DNA of 64,000 nucleotides. Source: Akkermansiaceae bacterium (GTDB lineage Bacteria; Verrucomicrobiota; Verrucomicrobiia; Verrucomicrobiales; Akkermansiaceae). The notes below the pieces were generated by a model. It was not told the DNA's origin. It did not search any database and saw only the letters and a list, made by a program, of their open reading frames with translations. The position numbers were made by a program, and so were the translations under genes. The DNA is taken from NCBI GenBank assembly GCA_903906515.1, contig CAIVKO010000004.1:1-64000 (forward strand). Direction: 5' to 3'. This document shows positions 46,406-55,665 of the stretch, in pieces. Each line of letters opens with the position of its first letter. Positions within the stretch are counted from its first letter, which is position 1.

Positions 46406-47704
46406 CTAACGGCGCGGATGTTTGAGCCAGAATGGATAACGGCTTGGAGGTGGAGGCTGGTAACTGGATGATTCATAGCCTGACTTGACCACCACAGGGG
46501 CGGGAATTTCAGGCATCGTCGGAGGGCGCGGAAACTTCCGTGTCGCAGGATAAGGACCTCCAAACGCCACTGACGCCGGATCAAATCCTCCATCTGCGAG
46601 TGGGTCAGGATAACCGGTTTCAAACGGCGACAATGCTCCGGCCTCGGCTCGCGCCCACGTCATCCAATGCTTCTGTTCATCCGTCAATTCGCCGCCTTGC
46701 GCAGCGAGCCAGCGTTGTTCGCACTCTGCGATGAAACCTGCCACAGACTGATGCAACTGCCACCATTCGGCCGCCTTGACCAGATCATCCCGGCGTTGCT
46801 GCTCGGCCAATTCCAGCGCTTTCGCATGCTTTTCCTCGGCCTCTTTGCTGCGGCGGATCGCTTCTGCCCGAAGATACTCCTGATGCCGACGTTCCGACTC
46901 CACCCGCTGCTTCGCACGTTCGATCAGTTCTGCTTCCCGTTGTTTCTGAGCCTCCATGTAGTAGTTGCAGATGTATTTGGCCATCTCCGCCAGAACCTTT
47001 TCCAACGAATTTTTGTCGTTCTCCTCCCAAGTTTCGAGGCCGGACGAACCGTAACGCGAAGTCTTCAAGGTGAATGTTAGAAAACCGCAGGGCACCGTGT
47101 TTTCTTGCGAATTCGCGTAATAAGTCTGGCGTCGTCCACCCGTCTCTGGCTTGGCTACCAATTTCTCTTCGATCTTGAAATGGAGACGGTCGTTTCCCTT
47201 CCTAAAATGCCCTCCATCATACGAACTCTGTGAGCGGCGAAAATGGATGCCCGGCGGTTCCACCACTTGAAGCAACACATGAAACGCTTGCGCCGCACGC
47301 AGCACCATTCCCTTGCTGATTTCCGTCTCGGGAAACGGACGCTCCCGGAGATGGATTCGCTTCTTGTCGTAACCCAAGCTGGCGGATTGCGCTGCTTTGA
47401 GAAATTCCGCAGCCAGGGCATGCAGAGGTGCGGATTCCTCTGGCAACTTCAGGCTTTGATCCTTGAATTCGCGGACTTTCTTGATCAATGCCTGCTCGGA
47501 GTCTGGAGGCAATGGGGACCGTTTCGGACGTTGCCCGGCCTCAATCCTAGCCCAATAGCCGCGTGGGGGCCTCGGGATATTCAACTTGCGGCAGCGCTTC
47601 GCGATGGCCACGTCCGACATGCCGAATTCCTTCGAAAGCTTGATGCCAGGCTTGGACCAAACCTTTTCGTAAAGTTCTTCACGGCTCAAATCATCCAGCT
47701 TCAT
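46406..47704 (-). CDS. HTH and coiled-coil protein of unknown function
   Basis: 432 residues. The first 60 residues contain a helix-turn-helix-like region (LSREELYEKVWSKPGIKLSKEFGMSDVAIAKRC then PRPPRGYWARIEAG). The central part is beta rich. Residues about 235-330 form a strongly charged coiled coil with Glu/Arg/Lys (EAELIERAKQRVESERRH). The tail is Pro rich. I recognise the N-terminal pattern from genes in mobile or defence regions but know of no function. Its start overlaps the hipA stop by ATGA. Confidence 0.75.
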   Translation of the reverse strand: MKLDDLSREELYEKVWSKPGIKLSKEFGMSDVAIAKRCRKLNIPRPPRGYWARIEAGQRPKRSPLPPDSEQALIKKVREFKDQSLKLPEESAPLHALAAEFLKAAQSASLGYDKKRIHLRERPFPETEISKGMVLRAAQAFHVLLQVVEPPGIHFRRSQSSYDGGHFRKGNDRLHFKIEEKLVAKPETGGRRQTYYANSQENTVPCGFLTFTLKTSRYGSSGLETWEENDKNSLEKVLAEMAKYICNYYMEAQKQREAELIERAKQRVESERRHQEYLRAEAIRRSKEAEEKHAKALELAEQQRRDDLVKAAEWWQLHQSVAGFIAECEQRWLAAQGGELTDEQKHWMTWARAEAGALSPFETGYPDPLADGGFDPASVAFGGPYPATRKFPRPPTMPEIPAPVVVKSGYESSSYQPPPPSRYPFWLKHPRR

Positions 47705-49005
47705 TTTTTCGGAAATGTCAGTCGATGGGTCTTTGCGATCTTATCCTGCCATTCTGGCGTGAGCCCGGCCTCCGCCGCAAACTCCTGCCAGCGCTGCACC
47801 GCCGCCTGCACTTCCTCGATGATCTTCGCGGCGCGGCCCCGCTTCATCACCGCTGCTTTCGCACACACCTCGAAATCTTCCAGCGCAAAACCGTCGCGCT
47901 TTCCGTTCAGCGTCATCTGATGCTGGGCGGTCCATGAGCCGGAGGGGTTGTAGCTGTAAGTCACGTCAAAGGCCGGTGCGAGCGACCACTCGCCCTGCTG
48001 GTTCATCAGGAACGCAATGTTCTTCACATGATCATCCTGATTCCGCGCCACGATGTTGAAGACCATCCGCCGGAACTGCTCCTCCACCGCGGCCATCGGC
48101 AGCTTCAACTGCCGGATCGTAAGCAACGCCTGCTCGTAGGCATAGGCTCCGGCTTGGTTGAAATCGAAATGCGCCAGCGCACAGAGCGACTGCATGTGCA
48201 GCTTCGCTCCACCCGCGAGGCGATCGAAGCGCCGCGTCATGAAATGACGGCGACCGTTTTCCTCCAGCAACCGGCACTCGCTCATCGTAATGCCCGCCGC
48301 CTTCGCCATTAGGTGATACGCAAACTCAATCGCGCCATAACCCTTCGGGTCTTCCAGTTCCTTGTCCTTGTTGCCCGCCACGCCGTCGAATTTCAGCAGC
48401 CAGTAATCGAAACCCTCGCCCGCCGCGATCTGGCCCGAGCGCACCTCGTTCGTCATGCGATTCCACGCGATCACCGCCTTGGCCCTCGCACCCCCAGCCG
48501 AGGTGCCCACGCTCAAGATGTCGCGCAGCGCTTTTTCCTTCCCGGCCTCGTGAAAATGTCCCTGCAAATCACCGCGATGCGTCAGCACCTCGCCAGCAAG
48601 CCGCACCAGCTCATCAATCTCAATCTTCGACGGCTTGCGCGGCTTCGGCCCCAGCACCGGCGTAAATTCCAGCGCACCCATCCCGCGCGTGCCGGTGTAG
48701 CATAGCCGCTCCACCGCATTGAAACTCTCCGACGTCCGACCCTGCGTCGCCAGCCATGCATCGATCAGAGCATTGCCGAATTTGTCCGGCAGCGAATCCG
48801 CCAGCAGCCCCGGAAGTCCGTGAAAGGTATTCTGCGGCAGCGCAGGAAATTCATACACCCGATCGTTCAAAGGCATCGTCAGTGGCGACAGTTCGATTCC
48901 GCTGCGAGCAAACTCGGCGTCGTATTGAAATGCCGCCACGTCGCGCCCTTCGGCGAGTGATACCGCGCCGATCGTCCGGCCCCAAAGCTGGACTTTCGCG
49001 ATCAT
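47701..49005 (-). CDS. hipA: HipA-family serine/threonine kinase toxin
   Basis: 434 residues. N-terminal HipA_N domain (1-100) with LPDKFGNALIDAWL, then the HipA_C kinase. The catalytic loop is NQDDHVKNIAFLMN and the metal-binding PAFDVTYS follows; RHFMTRRFDR holds the conserved region for binding. HipA phosphorylates glutamyl-tRNA synthetase (or related targets), causing dormancy; the partner HipB neutralises it. The start overlaps hipB by ATGA. All catalytic residues seem kept, so it is likely functional. Confidence 0.9.
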   Translation of the reverse strand: MIAKVQLWGRTIGAVSLAEGRDVAAFQYDAEFARSGIELSPLTMPLNDRVYEFPALPQNTFHGLPGLLADSLPDKFGNALIDAWLATQGRTSESFNAVERLCYTGTRGMGALEFTPVLGPKPRKPSKIEIDELVRLAGEVLTHRGDLQGHFHEAGKEKALRDILSVGTSAGGARAKAVIAWNRMTNEVRSGQIAAGEGFDYWLLKFDGVAGNKDKELEDPKGYGAIEFAYHLMAKAAGITMSECRLLEENGRRHFMTRRFDRLAGGAKLHMQSLCALAHFDFNQAGAYAYEQALLTIRQLKLPMAAVEEQFRRMVFNIVARNQDDHVKNIAFLMNQQGEWSLAPAFDVTYSYNPSGSWTAQHQMTLNGKRDGFALEDFEVCAKAAVMKRGRAAKIIEEVQAAVQRWQEFAAEAGLTPEWQDKIAKTHRLTFPKK

Positions 49006-49355
49006 ACCGGCTCACCCCACGTCCATTTTTTCGTCTTGTCAGGCCCTGCTTTTTTTCCCGTCGCCCGCTGACGCTTCCGGCCCGCTTGCTTTAATTGCGC
49101 CATCGGGCCGGGCACCGGTTCCGGCAGCAGCGTCTCAAATCGCTCCAACAAACCGAGCGCACGGCAGACCCGAAGAAAAACCGAGAGCTGCGTCGCCACC
49201 TCCCCCGATTCCAGCCGCTCGACGGTCCGCTTGGACACTCCCGCTTTTTCCGCCAGCGCTGCCTGCGTCAGGTTGTGCTCAATGCGTGCACCGGCCAGAC
49301 GACCGCCCAATTCTTTGAGCACGGCCTCATCGGTCAGTTGCGGCGAAATCTTCAT
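49002..49355 (-). CDS. HipB-like HTH antitoxin/repressor
   Basis: 117 residues. An XRE-type helix-turn-helix (LGGRLAGARIEHNLTQAALAEKAGVSKRTVERLESG, about residues 16-50) with the rest of the helical bundle. The C-terminal 35 residues are basic (RKRQRATGKKAGPDKTKKWTW), unlike classical HipB. It precedes hipA with a 4-base overlap, so it is the predicted antitoxin and autorepressor. Its likely operators are the TGGCGA repeats just upstream (49361-49441). Confidence 0.85.
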   Translation of the reverse strand: MKISPQLTDEAVLKELGGRLAGARIEHNLTQAALAEKAGVSKRTVERLESGEVATQLSVFLRVCRALGLLERFETLLPEPVPGPMAQLKQAGRKRQRATGKKAGPDKTKKWTWGEPV

Positions 49356-49360
49356 AACGC

Positions 49361-49441
49361 GTCATATATGGCGAATTAAATCAATATAGCAAGCTGATTC
49401 GTCACTAATGGCGATTTAATTCAAGTCGCCACTTATGGCGA
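49361..49441. promoter_or_regulatory. TGGCGA operator array upstream of hipBA
   Basis: A 22-base direct repeat occurs at 49361-49382 and 49401-49422, with start points exactly 40 bases apart; both copies contain ATGGCGA followed by TTAA-type sequence. A third site is a perfect inverted repeat TCGCCA-CTTA-TGGCGA at 49426-49441. Placed directly before the hipB start (49355), this is best explained as the autoregulatory operator of HipB. Confidence 0.75.
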
Positions 49442-49445
49442 AAAA

Positions 49446-49991
49446 ATGACTCTGCCAAGTTTAATTCGCCTCTTGTGCCGACTTGATTCACGAGCGCCAG
49501 CAGTTGAGGCTGCATTGGTATTGGTGGTAGTGACGATCATCGTCGTCATCGCGCTCGTCGTCGTTCTCTTCGTCATGCTCATGCTAAGATCGAAAATAGA
49601 ACTCATCGTTCACCCATACTTTGACAAGTTTGACGACGATCAGTGGCTTTACGCCAGAATCATTCAGGGGACGCAGGTATCGGTAGAGTATTTTGCTGCT
49701 CCGCCGGGACATTGGTCTCCCACGAAGAAATCGAGAATATCTCACCACTTCAAGACGTTGGATTTGGCGACCGTCTTTATCACGAATGGATCGGAAGAAC
49801 TTTCCGGGATCAAGGGAGCTCTCGAGGATTTATTCACAGCCGGTTCCGCTGCGGCGGTGAGGTCTCACCTTGATCGAGAGTGGCGCTCACGCAAGGCTTC
49901 TCATCTAAACAGCTGGCAGACGGCATTGTATCAGGCCTGCGCAACGGATCCTTGGTATTGTGGTGGTGGCTTCCGGGCTTTTCAGCCCTAG
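49446..49991 (+). CDS. Hypothetical protein with N-terminal membrane helix
   Basis: 181 residues. A long, low-complexity hydrophobic stretch (about 21-47, rich in Val, Leu and Ile) is followed by a soluble domain with YFDKFDDDQWLYARII and HFKTLDLATVFIT. No family known. It begins 5 bases after the last operator half-site, so it could be controlled by the same repressor. The frame may be fortuitous. Confidence 0.45.
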   Translation: MTLPSLIRLLCRLDSRAPAVEAALVLVVVTIIVVIALVVVLFVMLMLRSKIELIVHPYFDKFDDDQWLYARIIQGTQVSVEYFAAPPGHWSPTKKSRISHHFKTLDLATVFITNGSEELSGIKGALEDLFTAGSAAAVRSHLDREWRSRKASHLNSWQTALYQACATDPWYCGGGFRAFQP

Positions 49992-50164
49992 AGAACGAGA
50001 GTTCAAGAAGGCGTAACGCTATCTTCACGCCAACAACCATACTCCCAAACACCAAGTCTGCGAGATGCCAGTGTCACGGATGACAATACCCAGAGTTTGA
50101 CTTTGGGGGTTAGTTTAGGGGTTACCTAGACTTGTTGAATTTTATAACCCTTTGAAAATAAAGG

Positions 50165-50240
50165 TGGTGGAGCGTAGCGGATTCGAACCGCTGACCCCTT
50201 GCATGCCATGCAAGTGCTCTACCAACTGAGCTAACGCCCC
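50165..50240 (-). tRNA. tRNA-Ala (anticodon GGC)
   Basis: On the minus strand: acceptor GGGGCGT pairs with ACGCTCC, discriminator A, CCA encoded. D-arm TAGCTCAGTTGGTAGAGC, anticodon stem-loop CTTGC-ATGGCAT-GCAAG with anticodon GGC, variable loop AGGGGTC and T-arm AGCGGTTCGAATCCGCT. It is a standard type I tRNA reading GCC/GCU. The flanking sequence 49992-50319 otherwise holds nothing recognisable. Confidence 0.96.
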
Positions 50241-50319
50241 TTACGGGTGGGCGGAGGATTATCGATGGACCTCGGGTTGGGCAAGAGGATTTTTGGAAAT
50301 TTTCGTGATGGCTGGATTC

Positions 50320-50994
50320 TCAGCTTTCGCTCTCCAAGATTCTGCGCTCGATGTCTTTGAGCACTTTCGGGGAGGTGAGCAGGAGTGGGTGCAGCAGCGA
50401 CGGATGTTCGATGTTTTCGGCACGCTCCCAGATGGAACTGGTGGACGGCAGGATGATCAGATCCAGCCGGGTCCGGTAGGAAATCACTTTCATATTGCCG
50501 AGATTGGATTCCGATTGCTGGAGATCGCTCAAAAACCGGCTACCCGGCCGCATTTCCTCCGCGCCTTGCGATGGATAGATGTAGGCGGCTTTGGTGCCAT
50601 GATGGGGGGACGCCACGGTGATGAGGGTTTCGCAGCGTTTGGCACCGCCGAGATTCTGGAGATAATAGCGACTGACAATCCCGCCCATGCTAAAGGCCAC
50701 GATGCTGATGGGTTCTTCGGTGCCATAGGCCGCATCGATGTCGCGCTTGAGCCCCTCGGCAAGTTTTTTCAGACCTCCGCGCCCGTCCGACGGGATGAGT
50801 CTTGGCACGATGCATTTCACTCCCTGGTTTTCGAGACGATCCTGAAGCAGGGCGAAGGTGCTGCCGGTTTCCAGAAATCCATGGACCAGCACCACGCGGC
50901 GTAGCTGGGCGCTGGTGGCGGCGGGCTTGGATTGGCCGAAGGGCGCACATGAGGTCAACACCCCGATCAGAAGAATAAATGGTTTGGGAATCAT
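50320..50994 (-). CDS. Lipase-like alpha/beta-hydrolase lipoprotein
   Basis: 224 residues. Lipobox LTSC at the end of the signal MIPKPFILLIGVLTSC. VLVHGFLETGSTF gives the oxyanion region, VAFSMGGIVSRYY the nucleophile Ser, and ASPHHGT the following lipase pattern. An acid and base residue would lie later (SSIWERAENIEHPSLLHP). Likely acts on lipid or ester substrates at the envelope. ATG at 50994 used, 8 bases after the HIT gene stop; 51018 would overlap it. Confidence 0.85.
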   Translation of the reverse strand: MIPKPFILLIGVLTSCAPFGQSKPAATSAQLRRVVLVHGFLETGSTFALLQDRLENQGVKCIVPRLIPSDGRGGLKKLAEGLKRDIDAAYGTEEPISIVAFSMGGIVSRYYLQNLGGAKRCETLITVASPHHGTKAAYIYPSQGAEEMRPGSRFLSDLQQSESNLGNMKVISYRTRLDLIILPSTSSIWERAENIEHPSLLHPLLLTSPKVLKDIERRILESES

Positions 50995-51002
50995 GGTTTT
51001 TT

Positions 51003-51350
51003 TCAGCCTGGAGGCCATTCGAGTTTCCTACCACCCAGCAGGTGGACATGCAGGTGAGGCACAGCTTCGCCGCCGTCAGCACCGTTGTTGATAATAAGCC
51101 GGTATCCGGATTCCGCAATACCCTCGCTCCGGGCGACCGCGGCAGCGGTGAGCAGAAGGTGACCGAGCAAGGCTTCGTCACCCGTTTCCGCCAGACCCAC
51201 CCGGGTCACTGGCTTGCGCGGCACCACCAACACATGCACCGGTGCTTGCGGCGATATGTCACGGAAGGCCACACAGCGGTCGTCTTCAAACACGATCGTG
51301 GCGGGGATTTCCTTGTTACAGATTTTTTCAAACAGTGTTTTGTCAGACAT
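51003..51350 (-). CDS. HIT-family nucleotide hydrolase/transferase
   Basis: 115 residues. The histidine triad reads HLHVHLLGG near the C-terminus, with the start DKTLFEKICNKEIPATIVFEDD and the middle APVHVLVVPRKPVTRVG. This is the HINT branch, which hydrolyses AMP-linked phosphoramidates. Cytoplasmic. The lipase-like gene follows closely downstream. Confidence 0.93.
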   Translation of the reverse strand: MSDKTLFEKICNKEIPATIVFEDDRCVAFRDISPQAPVHVLVVPRKPVTRVGLAETGDEALLGHLLLTAAAVARSEGIAESGYRLIINNGADGGEAVPHLHVHLLGGRKLEWPPG

Positions 51351-51374
51351 GGGAAATGATGGCGGAGGTTATAT

Positions 51375-53660
51375 CTAACGGGAAAGCGACTGGATCAACT
51401 GGAAAGCTTCCGGAAAATCCCTGCGCAGTTGAAGGGCACGGTTGGCGGCGGAAATCGCTTCGTCACGCCGGCCGATGCGGGCGAGAACGGTGGCGCGGGC
51501 GTAGGGGATGGCGGCATCCGTCGGATCCGCGGACTCCGCCTTGACCAGCGCTGCAACAGCTTCGTTCGGTTGGTTCATTCCACTGCGGGCCAGACCGAGG
51601 TTATACCATGCGCGGGCACGGGTGGGATCGAGTTCGACGGTTTTTTCCAGAGCGGCTGCTGACTTCGCGATATCGCCGGTTTCATTGAGGGCGAGAGCGA
51701 GCTTGTAGCGGTATTCCGCCTCACGCGGGTCGAGACGAATGGCATCCTGGAGCGCCTTGATCGCACCTGGGGTATCGCCGGTGGTGCTAAGCATGATGGC
51801 GAGGTCGTGATGGAATGGCGGCGAGTTGGGATCCCAAAGGATGGCTTTGCGGATTTGTTTGATGGCGCTTGCGGCGTCCCCCCGGAGGAAGGCGAATTGG
51901 CTGAGTTGCATCCGCCCGGTGGGTTGGTCGGAGTTGAGGTCGAGCATGTGGACCAGTTCCTTTCCGGCGCGGGAGTTAAGATCGAGCGTGGGAACAAGCG
52001 CCCATGCCGCCGCGATACGGACGGAGCGGGATGGGTCATCCAAAAGCGATTTGATGGCGTTGATCACGGTCGTGTTTTCCTGCCGGGTCTGATAGACAAG
52101 GGTGCGGACAGCGGCTTCGCGAACGAGCGGACTGGATTGATAGAACTGATCGAGCAGGACGCGCGTCACTTCCGGGTCCATCACCCAGCGGGCGAGGAGG
52201 TGACACGCGGTGGCCTTCCATGCTGGGATTTGCTCGGTTTTGAGCATCCCGATCAAACCTTCACGGGCGGAGTCGTCGCCACGGCGTGCTTGGGCGATCA
52301 GGATGGCACGGGTGTGGGATGGTCTGAGGAGCCTATCGCCATACCATTCCTTGGAGCTCTTGAGCGCCCAATCCGTGTCTTTGTCGTTGTGACAGCGGTT
52401 GCAGGCGTTGGGGATGCCGAAGTCGATGGTGAGCTGCGGGTTTGGAATGGTGAATCCGTGGTCATGGCGCGGGTGGCGCTGCATGTAAGTGGTGATCGGC
52501 ATGTGGCATCCGGTGCAATCATTGCCCTTGCTGTCCTGCTTGTGATGACCGTGCTGGGTAGGAATGATGAAGGGAGCCGGAGGTTGGGTGCCGCCACCGT
52601 GACACTTCATGCAGAGCGCATTTCCATCTAACAACCTCTTGCCGGTATGGGGGTCGTGACAATCGACACAGCGGATGCCGACGTGGTGCATCCGACTTGA
52701 TAGAAACGAGGTGTATTCGTAGTTTTCATCGCGCACCTGGCCATCCGGATGGTAGGTGTCGGTTTCGTTAGTGACGGTGAGGGAAAAGTGATCGGAAAAC
52801 AACTCGCCGGGGATCAGGTCGCCGGTGAGTTCGCCGCGACGGGCGTGGCAGGCTCCGCAGGTATCGAGCATCTGGTCCTTGGAAAACTTGCGGATCGTGG
52901 GGTCCTTGGGTGGATCCACCAGCGGTTTCTTCTTCTGCCAATCCACGTGATCCTTCATCGGCCCGTGACATGCCTCGCAACCGACGGTCATTTCCGCCAT
53001 CGCGGTGTGATAGGTATCGGTTTGCGGGTCGTAGTTCTTACGCAGGCGGGTGTTGTGGCAAGCGGCGCACATCGCGTTCCAGTTCATGCCCTGACCGGTC
53101 CACGCGCCCCAGTCGCCAGGATTGCGCTCCTCGTTACCATAAACGTCGAAGAGTTCGTTCTTCTTCGGATCGTAGCTGACATCGCAGGTCTGCAGGCGGT
53201 TGCCCGGCGCGGGGACCAGGAACTGGCGCAGAGGATTGTTGCCGATGATTCTAACAATCGGATACTCGTGCCGCTGGTTGTCGAGGCCGCGGGTGAGGAC
53301 TTTCACGAGTCCGGCCGCATCCACGAAGGTCTCGGAGGTGTCCTTGCCGTGAACGAGCGTTTGTTTCGGAGAAAACGCCTTTTCATCCATGTCCATGCGG
53401 ACATTGCGTTCGGCGAGGCCGTGGTTGGATTTCTCCCATCCGGCATAAGCCTTTTCATGGCATTCCTTGCACGAGGCAGAGCCGGCGTAGGTAGGGTGAA
53501 CCTTGTCATCTGGAGCAATGACCGACTCGGATTGAGTGGGTTTACCGCTGTTGCCGCCACCTTTAACAGGGGATGACCGGTCTTTCATGGCCAGATAAAT
53601 CACGGCGCCGACCCCGAGGGCAAGGATGGGCAATAGGATCGATTTATTGCGGATTTCCAT
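51375..53660 (-). CDS. Octaheme c-type cytochrome with HEAT/TPR domain
   Basis: 761 residues. N-terminal anchor (KSILLPILALGVGAVIYLA). Residues about 60-430 contain eight CxxCH haem sites: CKECH, CAACH, CEACH, CGACH, CVDCH, CMKCH, CTGCH and CNRCH, arranged as in cytochrome c554/paired-CXXCH electron carriers. From about 470 the protein has HEAT-like repeats (VREAAVRTLVYQT, VRIAAAWALVPTL) and then TPRs (LVHMLDLN, NSPPFHHDLAIML, AEYRYKLALALNETGD, RARAWYNLGLARSGMNQ). Likely a periplasmic electron-transfer scaffold; the donor and acceptor are unknown. Confidence 0.9.
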   Translation of the reverse strand: MEIRNKSILLPILALGVGAVIYLAMKDRSSPVKGGGNSGKPTQSESVIAPDDKVHPTYAGSASCKECHEKAYAGWEKSNHGLAERNVRMDMDEKAFSPKQTLVHGKDTSETFVDAAGLVKVLTRGLDNQRHEYPIVRIIGNNPLRQFLVPAPGNRLQTCDVSYDPKKNELFDVYGNEERNPGDWGAWTGQGMNWNAMCAACHNTRLRKNYDPQTDTYHTAMAEMTVGCEACHGPMKDHVDWQKKKPLVDPPKDPTIRKFSKDQMLDTCGACHARRGELTGDLIPGELFSDHFSLTVTNETDTYHPDGQVRDENYEYTSFLSSRMHHVGIRCVDCHDPHTGKRLLDGNALCMKCHGGGTQPPAPFIIPTQHGHHKQDSKGNDCTGCHMPITTYMQRHPRHDHGFTIPNPQLTIDFGIPNACNRCHNDKDTDWALKSSKEWYGDRLLRPSHTRAILIAQARRGDDSAREGLIGMLKTEQIPAWKATACHLLARWVMDPEVTRVLLDQFYQSSPLVREAAVRTLVYQTRQENTTVINAIKSLLDDPSRSVRIAAAWALVPTLDLNSRAGKELVHMLDLNSDQPTGRMQLSQFAFLRGDAASAIKQIRKAILWDPNSPPFHHDLAIMLSTTGDTPGAIKALQDAIRLDPREAEYRYKLALALNETGDIAKSAAALEKTVELDPTRARAWYNLGLARSGMNQPNEAVAALVKAESADPTDAAIPYARATVLARIGRRDEAISAANRALQLRRDFPEAFQLIQSLSR

Positions 53661-53776
53661 GAAATTTTGCGATGCGATGAGTCAAGCTGATCGAGACAAC
53701 GGGGTCAACCGGAACCTCAAAGGCCCTTTCTGTCTTGCTTGTCAGTCCCCGGTGAACTAGCGTCCCGCCCCACGCG

Positions 53777-55348
53777 ATGACCGCCAAATCCATATTCCTG
53801 TATGACACTACGCTGCGTGACGGCACGCAGGGTGAGGGCTTTCAATTGTCCGGCCTCGATAAATTGCGGATTGCCGAGCGCCTCGACGATTTCGGCGTTC
53901 ACTACATCGAAGGCGGGTGGCCGGGCTCGAATCCCAAGGACATCGAATTTTTCCAAGCGGCTAAAAAACTCAATCTCAAGCATGCCAAGCTTGCTGCCTT
54001 TGGTTCGACACGCCGGGCGGACACGGCGGTGGAGAACGATCCCCAGGTCCAATTGTTACTCGATGCGGAAACCCCTGTGGTCACGATTTTCGGCAAGAGC
54101 TGGGAAATGCAGGTCACCGAAGTCCTGCGCACCACCGTGGAGGAAAACCGGGCGATGATCCACGATACCGTGGCGCATCTGGTGAAGCACGGCCGCGAAG
54201 TGATCTACGACGCCGAACATTTCTTCGATGGCTACAAGGACTCTCCAACGCACGCGCTCGATACCTTGGTGGCCGCCGCAGAGGGTGGTGCCTCGTGCCT
54301 CGTGCTTTGTGATACCAACGGCGGCACCCTGCCGTCTGAAATCATGAAAATCTGCCTGGCCGTCACCGCGCGCCTGCCGGGCACACCCATCGGAATCCAC
54401 ACCCACAATGATTCCGAACTGGCCGTGGCCAATGCCATGGCTGCGGTGGCCGCCGGAGCCATCCAGATCCAAGGCACCATCAACGGCTACGGCGAACGCA
54501 CCGGAAATTGCAACCTTACGTCCGTCATCCCCATCCTCCAACTGAAGATGGGAATTCCCGTGGTTCCCCACCTCGGAAAACTCCGCGATCTCTCGTATTA
54601 CGTCGACGAGGTTTCTAACAACCCGCATTTCGCCCGTGCGCCGTTCGTCGGTCGCACGGCCTTCGCCCACAAGGGCGGCATGCACGTCAATGCGGTGCAG
54701 AAGATCGCCCGCAGTTACGAGCACATCGAGCCGACCAGCGTTGGCAACGAACAAACCATCCTCGTTTCAGAACTCAGCGGCCAAGCCAACATCCTGATCA
54801 AAGCGGATGAACTCGGACTGCCGCTGGAAAAAGGATCTCCACAGGCCATGGCCGTGCTCAAACGCGTCAAAGAACTGGAAAACTCCGGCTACTCTTATGA
54901 AGCCGCCGGTGGATCACTCGAACTCCTGATCCGCCGCGAACTGGGCAACTACAAACCCTCCTTTGTTCTCAATGAATATCACACCAGCTTCCGCCAATAC
55001 AGCGACGGCCACCCGCCGGTTTGCGAGGCCACGGTGAAACTCTCGGTGGATGGAACTACGGAACTCGTCATCGCCGCCGGACGCGGCGTGGTCAACTCGC
55101 TTGACCTCGCACTGCGCAAGGCACTGCTGCCTTTCTACCCGGAAATCTCGGAGATTTCACTCGTCGATTATAAGGTCCGTATCATCGAAGGTCACGATGC
55201 CACCGCCTCCAAAACCCGCGTACTGGTCGTCACCTCCGACGGCCACAATGATTGGGGAACCGTGGGCGTCTCGGAAAACATCATCGAAGCAAGCTGGCTC
55301 GCCCTCGTCGATGGCATCGATCTCTTTCTCCAGCGCCGTAACGCCTGA
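53777..55348 (+). CDS. cimA: Citramalate synthase
   Basis: 523 residues. Starts FLYDTTLRDGTQGEGFQLS, the DRE-TIM motif, and YIEGGWPGSNPKDIEFF, the form seen in CimA rather than LeuA. HTHNDSELAVANAMAAV carries the metal-binding His pair and AFAHKGGMHVNAV is the substrate-binding motif. The LeuA-type C-terminal regulatory domain (about 390-520) is present. CimA condenses pyruvate and acetyl-CoA to citramalate for threonine-independent isoleucine synthesis. No leu/ilv genes are adjacent. Confidence 0.93.
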   Translation: MTAKSIFLYDTTLRDGTQGEGFQLSGLDKLRIAERLDDFGVHYIEGGWPGSNPKDIEFFQAAKKLNLKHAKLAAFGSTRRADTAVENDPQVQLLLDAETPVVTIFGKSWEMQVTEVLRTTVEENRAMIHDTVAHLVKHGREVIYDAEHFFDGYKDSPTHALDTLVAAAEGGASCLVLCDTNGGTLPSEIMKICLAVTARLPGTPIGIHTHNDSELAVANAMAAVAAGAIQIQGTINGYGERTGNCNLTSVIPILQLKMGIPVVPHLGKLRDLSYYVDEVSNNPHFARAPFVGRTAFAHKGGMHVNAVQKIARSYEHIEPTSVGNEQTILVSELSGQANILIKADELGLPLEKGSPQAMAVLKRVKELENSGYSYEAAGGSLELLIRRELGNYKPSFVLNEYHTSFRQYSDGHPPVCEATVKLSVDGTTELVIAAGRGVVNSLDLALRKALLPFYPEISEISLVDYKVRIIEGHDATASKTRVLVVTSDGHNDWGTVGVSENIIEASWLALVDGIDLFLQRRNA

Positions 55349-55459
55349 CGCGGCGAGGGTCGGAATCACGCACTTCCCGTCTCACCGAAGCAAACCTTCC
55401 ACCTTGCCTTTCGACTCCGGCATCTCCAGCCTTCAGGCAGTCAAACACCTTCAACGCCC

Positions 55460-55660
55460 ATGAGAATCTTCCATTACACCGTTTACCGGGAAGATGACGA
55501 CTTCGTCGTCCAGTGCCTTGACTTTGACGTCTCAAGCTTCGGGTCCACCGAAAAGGAAGCCATCCGCAACCTCAGAGAAGCCATCGAACTCTATCTTGAA
55601 GACCTTCCGCCCAACGAGCACATCACCAACGTCACTGTGGGAGAACTCGCCATCGCATGA
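55460..55660 (+). CDS. HicB-family antitoxin (orphan)
   Basis: 66 residues, the short HicB form: IFHYTVYREDDDFVVQCLDFDV, then SFGSTEKEAIRNLREAIELYLED. It is the partner of the HicA mRNA-binding toxin. The toxin that should follow is reduced to a short 3' relic, so this antitoxin is now alone. No HTH tail is attached. Confidence 0.85.
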   Translation: MRIFHYTVYREDDDFVVQCLDFDVSSFGSTEKEAIRNLREAIELYLEDLPPNEHITNVTVGELAIA

Positions 55661-55665
55661 ACTAA

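Noticed and set aside
51807..53576. Two long plus-strand frames
   Set aside because: Both are shadows of the octaheme cytochrome gene, whose haem motifs prove the minus strand.
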